Below, piece after piece: positions 22,671 to 31,627 of a stretch of 64,000 nucleotides of DNA; the first letter of the stretch is position 1; every line of letters starts with the position of its first letter. Position numbers and translations under genes: made by a program. Where the stretch lies: contig JAEWVC010000107.1 of NCBI GenBank assembly GCA_023459275.1, positions 1 to 64,000 on the forward strand, in the 5' to 3' direction. This DNA comes from Bacillota bacterium (GTDB lineage Bacteria > Bacillota > Clostridia > Christensenellales > Aristaeellaceae). The notes under the pieces are model-generated. The model was not told the origin of the DNA. It did not search any database and worked only from the letters and a program-made list of their open reading frames with translations.

Positions 22671-24059
22671 ATGCTGAAGGAATATCGCACCATCCGGGAA
22701 GTGGTGGGTCCGCTGATGCTGGTGGACCACGTTTCCGGTGTTTCGTATAACGAACTGGTGGAGATCAGGCAGGCAAACGGCGAAGTCCGCAGCGGCAAGG
22801 TGCTGGAAGTGGAGGGCGACAAGGCGCTGGTGCAGCTTTTTGAAAGCAGCAACGGCCTGCGCATTGACAACAGTACCGCCAGGTTCCTTGGCCGCGGCAT
22901 TGAGCTTTCCGTTTCCATGGATATGCTGGGCCGCGTATTCAGCGGCATGGGCACCCCCAGGGACGGCGGCCCCGAACTGATCCCCGAGAAGCGGATGGAT
23001 ATCAACGGCGAGCCGCTCAACCCCGCGGCCCGCGACTATCCCAGCGAATTCATACAGACCGGCATCTCCGCCATTGACGGTCTGAACACCCTTGTGCGCG
23101 GGCAAAAGCTGCCCGTGTTCTCCGGCAGCGGTCTGCCCCACGCCCAATTGGCCACGCAGATCGCCCGTCAGGCCAGGGTGCTCAATACCGACAGCAAGTT
23201 TGCCGTAGTGTTCGGGGCCATCGGCATCACCTTTGAGGAAGCCGATTATTTCATCAGCGACTTCAAGCGCACCGGCGCTATTGAGCGCGCCGTGCTGTTC
23301 ATGAACCTGGCCAATGACCCAGCCATTGAGCGTATTGCCACCCCGCGTATGGCGCTGACCGCCGCGGAGTATTTGGCCTATGAAAAGGGCATGCACGTGC
23401 TGGTCATATTGACCGACATTACCAACTATGCCGAGGCCCTGCGCGAGGTTTCCGCCGCCCGCAAGGAGGTTCCGGGCCGCCGCGGGTATCCCGGCTACCT
23501 GTATACCGACCTTGCCACCATGTACGAGCGGGCCGGCCGCGTGATCGGCAAGGAAGGCTCCATTACCCAGATCCCCATTCTATCCATGCCGGAGGATGAC
23601 AAGACCCATCCCATTCCCGATCTGACGGGCTATATCACCGAGGGCCAGATCATTTTAAGCCGCGAACTGCATAGAAAAGGCATTGAGCCGCCCATTGACG
23701 TCATGCCTTCCCTGTCCCGTTTGAAGGACAAGGGCATTGGCGCCGGCAAGACCCGCAAGGACCACGCCGCCACCATGAACCAGCTCTTTGCAGCCTATTC
23801 CCGGGGCAAGGAGGCCAAGGAACTTGCGGTGATCCTGGGCGAGGCGGCCCTCAGCGACATCGACAAGCAATATGCCGCCTTCGCGGACGCTTTCGAGCGT
23901 ACGTATGTGTCCCAGGGCTACGGCGCCAACCGTTCCATTGAGGAAACGCTGGATCTGGGCTGGAAGCTGCTCTCCATGCTGCCCAGAACGGAGCTCAAGC
24001 GCATCCGCGACGATATGCTGGACGAGTTCCTGCCCAAGGTTAAGAAGGAGGAAGCGTAA
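22671..24059 (+). CDS. ntpB: V-type ATP synthase subunit B (regulatory nucleotide-binding)
   Basis: A 462-residue head subunit that alternates with A. Family blocks include EYRTIREVVGPLMLVDHVSGV at the start (read in two parts), a degenerate P-loop FSGSGLPHAQLA near 147-158 as expected for non-catalytic B subunits, ILTDITNYAEALREVSAAR near 246-264, and YPGYLYTDLATMYERAG near 275-291. It overlaps the ATG of subunit D at its stop codon. Confidence 0.95.
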   Translation: MLKEYRTIREVVGPLMLVDHVSGVSYNELVEIRQANGEVRSGKVLEVEGDKALVQLFESSNGLRIDNSTARFLGRGIELSVSMDMLGRVFSGMGTPRDGGPELIPEKRMDINGEPLNPAARDYPSEFIQTGISAIDGLNTLVRGQKLPVFSGSGLPHAQLATQIARQARVLNTDSKFAVVFGAIGITFEEADYFISDFKRTGAIERAVLFMNLANDPAIERIATPRMALTAAEYLAYEKGMHVLVILTDITNYAEALREVSAARKEVPGRRGYPGYLYTDLATMYERAGRVIGKEGSITQIPILSMPEDDKTHPIPDLTGYITEGQIILSRELHRKGIEPPIDVMPSLSRLKDKGIGAGKTRKDHAATMNQLFAAYSRGKEAKELAVILGEAALSDIDKQYAAFADAFERTYVSQGYGANRSIEETLDLGWKLLSMLPRTELKRIRDDMLDEFLPKVKKEEA

Positions 24060-24700
24060 TGGCGTCCACCCTTCAGGTCAATCCCACGCGCATGGAATTG
24101 ACACGCATCAAGCGCCGGCTTGTGACGGCAAAGCGCGGCCACAAGCTTTTGAAGGATAAGCGGGATGAAATGGTGCGCCAGTTCATCGCCCTGATCCGCG
24201 AAAACTATTCCCTGCGCCAGGATGTGGAGCGGGAATTGAGCGGCGCGCTGAGGAACTTTGCCCTGGCCCGGGCGGTGATGGACCCCAACATGCTGGAGGA
24301 GGCCATCCTGTACCCGGCGCGGCAGGCCAAGGTGACCATCGGGCAAAAGCACATCCTTTCCGTGCGGGTGCCCACCATTACGGTGGACGAGGCTTCCCTT
24401 CAGGAGTCGGAGCTGCCTTACGGCCTTGCGGAAACCTCCGCGCAATTGGACGGGGCCATTGCCACCATGGCGCAGGTGCTACCCAAACTTCTCCGCCTGG
24501 CGGAGATCGAAAAAACCTGCAACCTGCTGGCGGATGAGATCGAAAAAACCCGCCGCCGCGTAAACGCGCTGGAATACGTGATGATCCCGCAGTTTATTGA
24601 AACCATACGGTTCATCACCATGAAGCTGGACGAGAACGAGCGTGGCTCCCTGACCCGGCTGATGAAGGTCAAGGACATGATCGCGGAAAGGCAAGCGTAA
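24059..24700 (+). CDS. ntpD: V-type ATP synthase subunit D (central rotor stalk)
   Basis: A 213-residue protein with two long helices that form the central rotor coiled coil. The start block NPTRMELTRIKRRLVTAKRG and the C-terminal block RRVNALEYVMIPQFIETIRF are both highly typical. It is the last gene of the ATPase operon, coupled to subunit B by a TAATG overlap, and is followed by a strong terminator. Confidence 0.93.
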   Translation: MASTLQVNPTRMELTRIKRRLVTAKRGHKLLKDKRDEMVRQFIALIRENYSLRQDVERELSGALRNFALARAVMDPNMLEEAILYPARQAKVTIGQKHILSVRVPTITVDEASLQESELPYGLAETSAQLDGAIATMAQVLPKLLRLAEIEKTCNLLADEIEKTRRRVNALEYVMIPQFIETIRFITMKLDENERGSLTRLMKVKDMIAERQA

Positions 24701-24713
24701 GCAGCGGTATTTT

Positions 24714-24755
24714 AGAAAGGATTGTCCTTGCATGGGACGGTCTTTTCTTTTTCAC
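24714..24755 (+). terminator. Terminator of the V-ATPase operon
   Basis: A 14-base-pair stem (24714-24727 with 24735-24748, with G-U pairs) and a seven-base loop are followed by a T-rich tail. It begins 14 bases after subunit D. Confidence 0.8.
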
Positions 24756-24787
24756 AAAAAATATCCGGCGCGAAAGGGGAAAACAGC

Positions 24788-25693
24788 ATGCGGCCTGCAG
24801 ATATCCCGGCCCTTGCCAGGGAGTATGGATTTGCGGAAACATACCGGCTGGACGCTGCCCTGGCGCAGGATGCGCCCGCGGGGATCAGGACGCTGCTTTT
24901 GCTGATCGCGCCTTATGATTCCTGGGGAAAAAAGATTCCCGGCTGCCCATGGATCAGCGCCTATTATTTTACGGCGCAGGAGGCGTACGGCAAAGCAAGG
25001 GAAATGGCGGACGCGCTTAGGAGCATGGGGGAAGAGGCAAGACTGTTAAGCGAGGTTCGCTTAAAGCCCCTTCTTACGCTGCTTGAGGATTTCTCCCAAG
25101 GCCGGAATACGTTGCATTACCATAACAAGTACGGTTCCCGTTTCCATGTGCAGGTGATTGGGCTGGCCTCGCGCTGCGCCGCGGAGGAAAGCGGTTTGCG
25201 TAAGGGGAAAACGGAGGATATGTGCGGTTCCTGCCGGAAATGCCAGCAGGCCTGCCCGGGAAAGGCAATCCCGGAAGAAGGGTTTTTGCGGGACAAATGC
25301 ATCCGGCAGCATATGCTGAAGGGGCCGCCGGTCCCGGAGGCATTGCGGCCCCTGATGGAAGACCGCCTGCTGGGCTGTGACATTTGCCAGCAGGTTTGCC
25401 CGTATAACGCCGGTTTGACGGAAGGCGGAAGTGTGGGGGAAGGCTTTTTGCTGGAGGATTTGCTGGCGTGTGACAAGCGGGCGCTTGCCTCCCTTGCAAA
25501 AACCATCGGGAAAAACATGGCGATCCCCAACCGCGTTTGCGCCCAGGCCTGCCTTGCCGCGGGAAACAGCAAGGACGCGGCTTACCTTCCGGTACTGCAA
25601 ATGCTTGCCGCCCACCCTTCCGGCACGGTGGCGGAGCATGCAGCCTGGGCTGTCAGAATGCTGACAAATGAGCCGGATGAAGTGACATCTTGA
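24788..25693 (+). CDS. QueG-like double 4Fe-4S protein
   Basis: A 301-residue protein resembling the iron-sulfur part of epoxyqueuosine reductase QueG. Two cluster motifs are visible: CGSCRKCQQACPGKAI near residues 147-162 and GCDICQQVCPYN near 200-211, the order and spacing seen in QueG. QueG is about 370 residues and binds cobalamin; here the N-terminal half is shorter and weakly similar, and a HEAT-like tail is short. It may be an epoxyqueuosine reductase or a related ferredoxin-type reductase. The ATG at 24788 follows AAAGGGGA. It is a monocistronic unit between the V-ATPase terminator and the ABC promoter. Confidence 0.65.
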   Translation: MRPADIPALAREYGFAETYRLDAALAQDAPAGIRTLLLLIAPYDSWGKKIPGCPWISAYYFTAQEAYGKAREMADALRSMGEEARLLSEVRLKPLLTLLEDFSQGRNTLHYHNKYGSRFHVQVIGLASRCAAEESGLRKGKTEDMCGSCRKCQQACPGKAIPEEGFLRDKCIRQHMLKGPPVPEALRPLMEDRLLGCDICQQVCPYNAGLTEGGSVGEGFLLEDLLACDKRALASLAKTIGKNMAIPNRVCAQACLAAGNSKDAAYLPVLQMLAAHPSGTVAEHAAWAVRMLTNEPDEVTS

Positions 25694-25703
25694 TTTTCAG
25701 CGC

Positions 25704-25731
25704 TTGCATAATGCCCAAAGCGCGGTACAAT
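25704..25731 (+). promoter_or_regulatory. Promoter of the ABC transporter operon
   Basis: TTGCAT (25704-25709) and TACAAT (25726-25731) with a 16-base spacer lie 26 bases before the ATG. Confidence 0.6.
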
Positions 25732-25756
25732 GGGACCGGAGAAAGGGAGGATGCTT

Positions 25757-26500
25757 ATGTTTCAGTTTGACCGGGTAACCAAACAGTACGCCAAAAGCAA
25801 GGTTAAGGCACTGGATGATATGACCCTGCACGTGGAAAAGGGTGAGATCTTCGGCTTTATCGGCCCCAACGGCGCGGGAAAGACCACCACCATCCGGCTT
25901 TTGAATGGCATTCTTTCCCCGGATGCCGGCAGCATCCGCGTAGACGGATACGATATGGCCCAAAATCCGCTGGAGGCAAAGCGCCTCATCGGCTTTGTGC
26001 CGGACAATCAGGAGATGTACGACAGGCTGACGGGGCTGGAGTATCTGCAGTTCCTGGCTGACATCTATCAGGTGGGGGAATCACAGCGCAGGGCACATCT
26101 TAACAAGTACCTTCCGCTTTTTGAGCTGGAAAGCGCCGCGGGGCAGCAGATAAGAAGCTATTCAAGAGGCATGAAGCAAAAGCTGCTGATCATTGGGGCG
26201 CTGATCCACCAGCCGCCCCTGTGGGTGCTGGACGAGCCCATGACGGGCCTTGACCCCATGGCCGCCCACCTGCTGAAAGAAGAGATGCGGGCCCACTGCG
26301 ATGCCGGGAACACGGTGTTTTTTTCCACCCATGTGCTGGACGTGGCGGAGAAGCTTTGCGACCGCATCGGCATCATTTACAAGGGAAAACTTCTGGCGGT
26401 AGGCACGCTTGAAAGCCTGCGTTCCCAGGAACACGGCGGCTCGCTGGAGGAGGTTTTTTTGCAGATGGTCCGCGAAACGGCAGGAGAGGTGAAAGCATGA
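25757..26500 (+). CDS. ABC transporter ATP-binding protein
   Basis: A 247-residue ABC ATPase. Walker A is GPNGAGKTTT near 37-46, the Q-loop region is DNQEMYDRLTG, the signature is SYSRGMKQKL near 133-142 (the SRGM form common in Nat/Ytr-type exporters), and Walker B is LWVLDEPMTGLDP near 154-166. The ATG at 25757 is chosen over one six bases earlier because AAAGGGAGG abuts that earlier codon. It overlaps the permease gene by four bases, so the two work as one exporter or lipid/antibiotic-efflux system. Substrate is unknown. Confidence 0.9.
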   Translation: MFQFDRVTKQYAKSKVKALDDMTLHVEKGEIFGFIGPNGAGKTTTIRLLNGILSPDAGSIRVDGYDMAQNPLEAKRLIGFVPDNQEMYDRLTGLEYLQFLADIYQVGESQRRAHLNKYLPLFELESAAGQQIRSYSRGMKQKLLIIGALIHQPPLWVLDEPMTGLDPMAAHLLKEEMRAHCDAGNTVFFSTHVLDVAEKLCDRIGIIYKGKLLAVGTLESLRSQEHGGSLEEVFLQMVRETAGEVKA

Positions 26501-28179
26501 GCGCGTTTTGGACGCTGCTAAAATTGCAGCTTTATCTGCGCTTGTCCGCGCTGAAGCCCGCCAACTGGCTGCCAAAGCGTTCGGCCTCCGCCAAGGAATG
26601 GAGGCCGCTGCTCATGGGCTTCCTGTTCCTTTTTGTGATCGCTTCCATTTTGGTATGGGTGCTGGTCATTGCAAACGCCATCCTTCGGGGCCTTGTCCAA
26701 ATCGGCACACCGGAACTGCTGCTGTCCATGGTCATCCTGCTGTGCATGCTTTTAACGCTGCTGGTGGGCTTTTTCCACGTGACCAGCGTTCTGTTTTTCA
26801 GCAAGGACAGCGCATTCCTGGCCGGGCTTCCCGCCTCCTCCCGCGCGGTGATGACCGCAAGGCTTTCCCTGGTGCTGCTGGGCGAGATTGCGCTGACGGC
26901 GCTCATTTTTCTGCCGGTCTGCATCCTTTACGGCGTCCGCACCGGGCAGGGTGCCCTGTTCTACCTAAGGGCAGTTGTCCTGACGCCTTTCATCCCATGC
27001 CTGCCGCTTACGCTTGCAGCCCTTTTGTCCTTTTTGCTGATACGCGTTTCCAGCCTGTTTAGGCACAGGGACAGGTTTGCCGTGATCGGCGGTTTTCTTC
27101 TGATCGCACTGGTGATTCCCCTGCAAATGCGGTTTTACAGTTTTATCCCGCAAAATGCCGGCTCCGATTTTCTAATGAAGATTCTCAGCGATAACCAGGC
27201 CATGCTGGAGGAGTTTTTGGGCGGGCTTCCGCCTGTGCTGTGGGCGACGGCCGGCGTGGCAGTGCAGGGGGAATGGGGGCTTTTGTCCCTCGCGCTGTTC
27301 CTTGCCGTTTCTGCCGCTTCGGCCGCCTTGCCAGTGCTCATCGCCGGGCGTTACCTGCAATTGGCGATCCAGCAGAGCGAAGTGTTCCAGGGCACGAGGC
27401 GCAGGAAACTGAGGGACGGGGATCTCGTCCGCCGCCGCTCACCGGTGATGGCGCTGTTTGTACGGGAATGGAGAGAGGTGCTCCGCGTTCCCTCCTATGC
27501 CCTCAACGGTCTTGTGGGCATTGTGATGCTCCCCATTATGATGGTTGCCCTTTTTCTGGGCACGAATGGCAGCAGCGAGCTTTCCGCGCTGCTCAGCGAG
27601 CTTCTTCGGCAGGCCGGCGGCGTGAAAATCACGCTTTTCGGGGCGGCTGCCATGGCAGCCGTCTGTACTGTCAATATGGCCGGGGCTACCGCTGTCTCCA
27701 GGGAAGGCAGGCTGATCTCCTTTTCCCGCATGATCCCTGTGCCTTATGCCGCACAATTGATGGCGAAGCAGCTTTTTGGTTTTTCCATCAATTTTCTTAC
27801 CTGTCTTACCACGGCCATTACACTGGCTGCCCTCATGCCTTCTGAGGCGGGGCATATCCTTGCCGCCTTCACGCTGGGGCTGCTGTTTGGGTTTTCCTCC
27901 AACGCCCTCAGCCTGGCGCTGGATGCAAGCCACCCCAAGCTGAACTGGCGCAACGAAACGGAGGCAATCAAACAAAACGCCATGGCGCTGCTTTCCATGG
28001 TGCTGGGGGTTGCCGCAGGGGGAGTACTGGGGTTGGGCGCTTGGGGGCTCTTCACCGTCGGGGTGTCCTTGACAGTCATCCCCTGGCTGCTAACAATCGT
28101 GTTGCTTGCCTCCGTGCTGGCCGCCTACACCCTTCTGGTGCGCAAGGCGAAGGGATGGTATTCCAGGATAGAGTTGTAA
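26497..28179 (+). CDS. ABC transporter permease of the multi-helix exporter type
   Basis: A 560-residue integral membrane protein with about 12 predicted helices in two blocks, partner of the ATPase just upstream. Helices are visible at about 43-66 (GFLFLFVIASILVWVLVIAN), 78-100, 135-155, 170-195 and through the C-terminal half to residue 555. A cytosolic charged segment (QGTRRRKLRDGDLVRRR) separates the halves. It resembles large clostridial exporter permeases of the ABC-2 kind, but the transported substrate cannot be named. No extracytoplasmic binding protein gene is present, consistent with export. Confidence 0.75.
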   Translation: MSAFWTLLKLQLYLRLSALKPANWLPKRSASAKEWRPLLMGFLFLFVIASILVWVLVIANAILRGLVQIGTPELLLSMVILLCMLLTLLVGFFHVTSVLFFSKDSAFLAGLPASSRAVMTARLSLVLLGEIALTALIFLPVCILYGVRTGQGALFYLRAVVLTPFIPCLPLTLAALLSFLLIRVSSLFRHRDRFAVIGGFLLIALVIPLQMRFYSFIPQNAGSDFLMKILSDNQAMLEEFLGGLPPVLWATAGVAVQGEWGLLSLALFLAVSAASAALPVLIAGRYLQLAIQQSEVFQGTRRRKLRDGDLVRRRSPVMALFVREWREVLRVPSYALNGLVGIVMLPIMMVALFLGTNGSSELSALLSELLRQAGGVKITLFGAAAMAAVCTVNMAGATAVSREGRLISFSRMIPVPYAAQLMAKQLFGFSINFLTCLTTAITLAALMPSEAGHILAAFTLGLLFGFSSNALSLALDASHPKLNWRNETEAIKQNAMALLSMVLGVAAGGVLGLGAWGLFTVGVSLTVIPWLLTIVLLASVLAAYTLLVRKAKGWYSRIEL

Positions 28180-28224
28180 AAATTAAATTTATATTACGAA
28201 ATACGTGCATTTCTTGCTAAAGTG

Positions 28225-28233
28225 TGCTATAAT
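28225..28233 (+). promoter_or_regulatory. Extended -10 promoter of the methyltransferase gene
   Basis: TGCTATAAT contains TG one base before a perfect TATAAT (28228-28233). The -35 region (GTGCAT at 28205-28210) is weak. The upstream 40 bases are A/T-rich, which could help as an UP element. Confidence 0.55.
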
Positions 28234-28283
28234 AGCAACAGGTATATGAAGAAGATATAGTATACCGGCAAGGAGGCACATGG

Positions 28284-28904
28284 ATGTTATCAAAAGCGGA
28301 AAACCATGCCGTACTGCCAAAGCCGGCCATGGCTTTTAAGGGAAGGCTGACGCCTTCCATGCATGCGCTTTTGCAATGGGCCGCCATTGATGCCGGCGAT
28401 AAGGTGCTGGATATGGCTTGCGGCAACGGTGCGCTGCTGCGCCTGATCAGCCGGCGGACCGACTGCCACCTATGCGGGATTGCTTCTTCTGTGGACCAGT
28501 ACCGCTCCGTCCGCGCCACGCTTCCCAATGCGGATATATTATTTTCCCAGCCGGAGGATGTGCCCTGGCATGAAGGCTCCTTTGACGTGGTCATGTGCGG
28601 GATGTCAATGAGCGCCATGGAGGATCCGGGAAAGGTGCTGAAGGAAGCCCTTCGGGTACTGAAGCCCGGCGGCCAGTTCCTGCTGGCCTCCGCCTGGTAT
28701 CCCGCTCCGCTTCGGCAACTTGTCAACCGTATGAACGGCCGCGTGGAGGAGGAGCAATCCCCCTTGCTGTACGGCAAGCATGAAATGCTGGCCACACTGG
28801 AAGCCGCGGGCTTCCGGAAGGTTACCTGGCGGGCGGTGGACATGCGTGTGGGGGTCACCATCGGTTGGAAAAAGATCGCCTGGGAAGAGGAGAAGGATTT
28901 GTAA
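28284..28904 (+). CDS. Class I SAM-dependent methyltransferase
   Basis: A 206-residue methyltransferase. Motif I is VLDMACGNGALLRL near residues 40-53, motif II/acidic loop is the IASSVDQYRSV region, and motif IV/post-I is FDVVMCGMSMSAMEDP near 94-109, then EALRVLKPGGQFLLAS, the usual motif VI region. It is close to UbiE/COQ5-like or methyltransf_11 domains; the substrate is unknown. The ATG at 28284 follows AAGGAGG by seven bases. It has its own promoter and is followed by a terminator. Confidence 0.85.
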   Translation: MLSKAENHAVLPKPAMAFKGRLTPSMHALLQWAAIDAGDKVLDMACGNGALLRLISRRTDCHLCGIASSVDQYRSVRATLPNADILFSQPEDVPWHEGSFDVVMCGMSMSAMEDPGKVLKEALRVLKPGGQFLLASAWYPAPLRQLVNRMNGRVEEEQSPLLYGKHEMLATLEAAGFRKVTWRAVDMRVGVTIGWKKIAWEEEKDL

Positions 28905-28965
28905 GCCATCTGGACATATATTGATATAACCCGAAAGCGGCGCCGTTCTTATTTTGGTACGCTAT

Positions 28966-28996
28966 GGCCTCCCGGATGGGGGGCTTTTCCTTTCTT
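28966..28996 (+). terminator. Terminator after the methyltransferase gene
   Basis: GGCCTCCC pairs with GGGGGGC(T) across a GGAT loop (28966-28985), followed by a T/C-rich run. Confidence 0.65.
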
Positions 28997-29010
28997 TTTC
29001 GGCAAACCAG

Positions 29011-29039
29011 TTGACCGTCAGGCGGCGCCATGATAAAGT
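29011..29039 (+). promoter_or_regulatory. Promoter of the radical SAM-RNase G operon
   Basis: TTGACC (29011-29016), a 17-base spacer and TAAAGT (29034-29039). The start codon is 66 bases downstream. Confidence 0.6.
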
Positions 29040-29104
29040 AAACGATGGACGCTTCTGAATGTAAAACAAAATCAAGAACGCGTCAGAGACTGGGAGGAAC
29101 CCCT

Positions 29105-30940
29105 TTGCCAGACAAGATCGAAGCATTGCTTGACAGCGTGCAAAAGCCGGCCCGGTACACGGGCGGCGAGGTAAATACCTCCATTAAGCCCTGGCGGGAC
29201 GCGCAGGTGACCTTCGCCTTTTGCTTCCCGGACACCTACGAAGTGGCCATGTCCCACTTGGGCCTGAAGATCCTTTACGCCCTTATCAACAGCCAGCCCT
29301 ACGCGCTGTGTGAGCGGGTGATGATGCCCTGGGTGGATATGCGGGCGCTCCTTATGGAAAACAACGTGCCTTTGTTTTCCCTGGAAACCAGGACGCCGCT
29401 GAACAAGTTTGATATCGTGGGCTTTACCCTCCAGTACGAGATGAGCTATACCAACATTCTTGATATGCTCTCCCTGGGGCAGGTGCCGGTATTCGCCAAA
29501 GAGCGGGGGAAAGCCGACCCCATCGTCATTGCCGGCGGGCCCTGTGCCTTTAATCCGGAGCCGCTGCACGCCTTTTTTGACGCCTTTGTGCTGGGGGACG
29601 GGGAGGAGGCCACCCTTGAGGTTCTCTCGGCCGTGCGGGACTATAAGCAAAGCGGGGAAAGCCGCCTTGATTGCCTGAAGAGGCTGGCGCGGATCCCCGG
29701 GGTGTATGTCCCGGCTTTCTATGACACGGCCTATCACGCGGACGGCACCCTCGCTTCCTTTACACCCAATTGCGGGGAAGCGCAGGCCGTTGTCCGCAAG
29801 CGCGTCGTCACGGATCTTGACAAAGCCTTTTATCCCGATAACATCCCCGTGCCCTATACGGAGATCGTGCACGACAGGATCATGCTGGAGATCATGCGGG
29901 GCTGCACCCGGGGCTGCCGTTTCTGCCAGGCGGGGATGCTCTACCGCCCGGTAAGGGAGCGCAGCCTTCAAAAGCTGCTGTCTTTGGCGGAGAAGCTGGA
30001 GGATACCACGGGCTATGAAGAAATTTCCCTTTCCAGCCTTTCCAGCGGCGATTATTCCTGCCTGCCGGAGCTGGCAAAGGAACTGATGGCTAAATTCCAG
30101 CAAAGAAGGGTGTCCATCTCCCTGCCTTCGCTGCGCATCGACAGCTTTGTCAAGGAATCCCTGGAGGAGACGCAGAAGGTGAAAAAGTCCGGCCTCACCT
30201 TCGCGCCGGAGGCCGGAACCCAGCGGCTGCGGGACGTGATCAACAAGGGCGTTACCAAGGAGGACCTGCTTCGCACCGTTTCCGAAGCTTTTGAGGGCGG
30301 CTGGAGCAATATCAAGCTGTACTTCATGATCGGCCTGCCCACGGAAACCATCACGGACCTTGATGGCATTGCGGACCTGGCCCAAAGCGTGGTGAACGCG
30401 TATTTCGCCCTGCCAAGGGAAAAGCGCGCCAAGGGCCTCACCGTCACCTGCAGCGCCGCCTGCTTTGTGCCCAAGCCCTTTACGCCCTTCCAATGGGTGG
30501 CCCAGGATACGCTGGCCATGCTCCGTGAAAAGCAGGCCCATCTGCGCAGCGTGCTCAAAATCCGGGGCGTCACCTTCAACTGGCACGATCCGGAGGTGAG
30601 CTTCCTGGAGGCGTGTTTTGCCAGGGGCGACAGAAGGCTGAGCGATGTGCTTTACCGTGCCTGGAAGCTTGGCTGCATTCTGGACGGATGGACGGAGCAT
30701 TTCCATTTTGACCTGTGGATGCAGGCCTTTCAGGCATGCGGCGTCGATCCCGCCTTTTACGCCACCCGGGCACGGGACAAGGAGGAACTGCTTCCCTGGG
30801 ATTTCATCGACGCGGGCGTTACCAAACAGTTCCTTGCGCGGGAGAATGACAAGGCCATATTGGCACATCCCACCATCGACTGCCGCCATGGCTGTCAGGG
30901 CTGCGGCCTTAAGCGCTTTGAGGGGGTGTGCCAGGAATGA
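29105..30940 (+). CDS. TIGR03960-type B12-binding-like radical SAM protein
   Basis: A 611-residue radical SAM protein of the family that always precedes a DUF2344 gene in Firmicutes. The opening SVQKPARYTGGEVN is characteristic. A B12-binding-like domain (about 40-230) leads to the radical SAM cluster C-x3-C-x2-C in RGCTRGCRFCQAGMLY near residues 266-281; FAPEAGTQRLRDVINKGV and a C-terminal cysteine-rich CRHGCQGCG follow. Its reaction is not known to me; association with ribosome and RNase G genes suggests RNA modification. The TTG at 29105 is chosen because GGGAGG lies seven bases upstream and the conserved N terminus begins there. It overlaps the next gene by four bases. Confidence 0.85.
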   Translation: MPDKIEALLDSVQKPARYTGGEVNTSIKPWRDAQVTFAFCFPDTYEVAMSHLGLKILYALINSQPYALCERVMMPWVDMRALLMENNVPLFSLETRTPLNKFDIVGFTLQYEMSYTNILDMLSLGQVPVFAKERGKADPIVIAGGPCAFNPEPLHAFFDAFVLGDGEEATLEVLSAVRDYKQSGESRLDCLKRLARIPGVYVPAFYDTAYHADGTLASFTPNCGEAQAVVRKRVVTDLDKAFYPDNIPVPYTEIVHDRIMLEIMRGCTRGCRFCQAGMLYRPVRERSLQKLLSLAEKLEDTTGYEEISLSSLSSGDYSCLPELAKELMAKFQQRRVSISLPSLRIDSFVKESLEETQKVKKSGLTFAPEAGTQRLRDVINKGVTKEDLLRTVSEAFEGGWSNIKLYFMIGLPTETITDLDGIADLAQSVVNAYFALPREKRAKGLTVTCSAACFVPKPFTPFQWVAQDTLAMLREKQAHLRSVLKIRGVTFNWHDPEVSFLEACFARGDRRLSDVLYRAWKLGCILDGWTEHFHFDLWMQAFQACGVDPAFYATRARDKEELLPWDFIDAGVTKQFLARENDKAILAHPTIDCRHGCQGCGLKRFEGVCQE

Positions 30941-31617
30941 GGATGCTGGTGGTATTTCAAAAGGGCGAAGCATTGCGCCATATCGGCCATCTGGACCTGA
31001 TGCGCGCCATGCAGCGCATCCTTCGCCGCACCGGTCTTCCCGTGGCCTACAGCCAGGGGTTCAATCCTCATATGGTGATGAATTTTGCGGCCCCCCTGTC
31101 CGTGGGCGCGGCGGGAAAAAGAGAGATCATGGACGTGGGCCTTCTGGACGAGGTGGGAGAGAAGGAATTTCTCGACCGTCTGGGCGCCTGCCTTCCCCCC
31201 GGGCTTCGGGCGCTTGAAGCGCGGCTGGTGCCGGACGGCTACCCCGCGCCCATGTCCCGGCTTTTCGCCGCCTCCTATGAGCTGTCCGTTGACGGCGCAG
31301 CGGAGGAATCTCTGCCCGGCCTTCTTCCCGGTTTTTTAAATCAGGCGGAGATCCCCGCCATGCGCAAAACCAAGAGCGGGGAAAAGCTATGCGATCTGCG
31401 GCCTATGATCTATGATCTTTCGGCCAACACGGGGGAAAGCGGCATTGTGCTTTCCGCCACCCTGGCGCTTCGGGAGCAGGCGACGCTGAAGCCCGATCTT
31501 TTGATGGAGACCTTATGTGCCTTCGGCGGCATCCCCTGCCCGGCCTTTTCCCTGATGAGAACAGCGCTTTGGGGGCAAAGACCGCAAGGGGAATTGATCC
31601 CTTTGGAAAGCCTGTGA
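30937..31617 (+). CDS. TIGR03936-type radical SAM-associated protein (DUF2344)
   Basis: A 226-residue DUF2344 protein, obligate companion of the preceding radical SAM protein. The typical opening is MRMLVVFQKGEALRHIGHLD, followed by PVAYSQGFNPHMVMNFAAPL near residues 29-48. In some genomes the two are fused, which supports a shared complex. Function is unknown. The ATG overlaps the stop of the preceding gene (ATGA), and RNase G follows after 10 bases. Confidence 0.87.
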   Translation: MRMLVVFQKGEALRHIGHLDLMRAMQRILRRTGLPVAYSQGFNPHMVMNFAAPLSVGAAGKREIMDVGLLDEVGEKEFLDRLGACLPPGLRALEARLVPDGYPAPMSRLFAASYELSVDGAAEESLPGLLPGFLNQAEIPAMRKTKSGEKLCDLRPMIYDLSANTGESGIVLSATLALREQATLKPDLLMETLCAFGGIPCPAFSLMRTALWGQRPQGELIPLESL

Positions 31618-31627
31618 GGCGATAGTT

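Noticed and set aside
26497..28179. Mobile element or phage in the region of the ABC permease and methyltransferase
   Set aside because: Base composition and codon use look like the neighbours, and no transposase, integrase or terminal repeat is present.
29072..30973. 633-codon minus-strand frame opposite the radical SAM gene
   Set aside because: The plus-strand protein has the radical SAM cysteine motif and couples to its DUF2344 partner; the minus frame has neither support.
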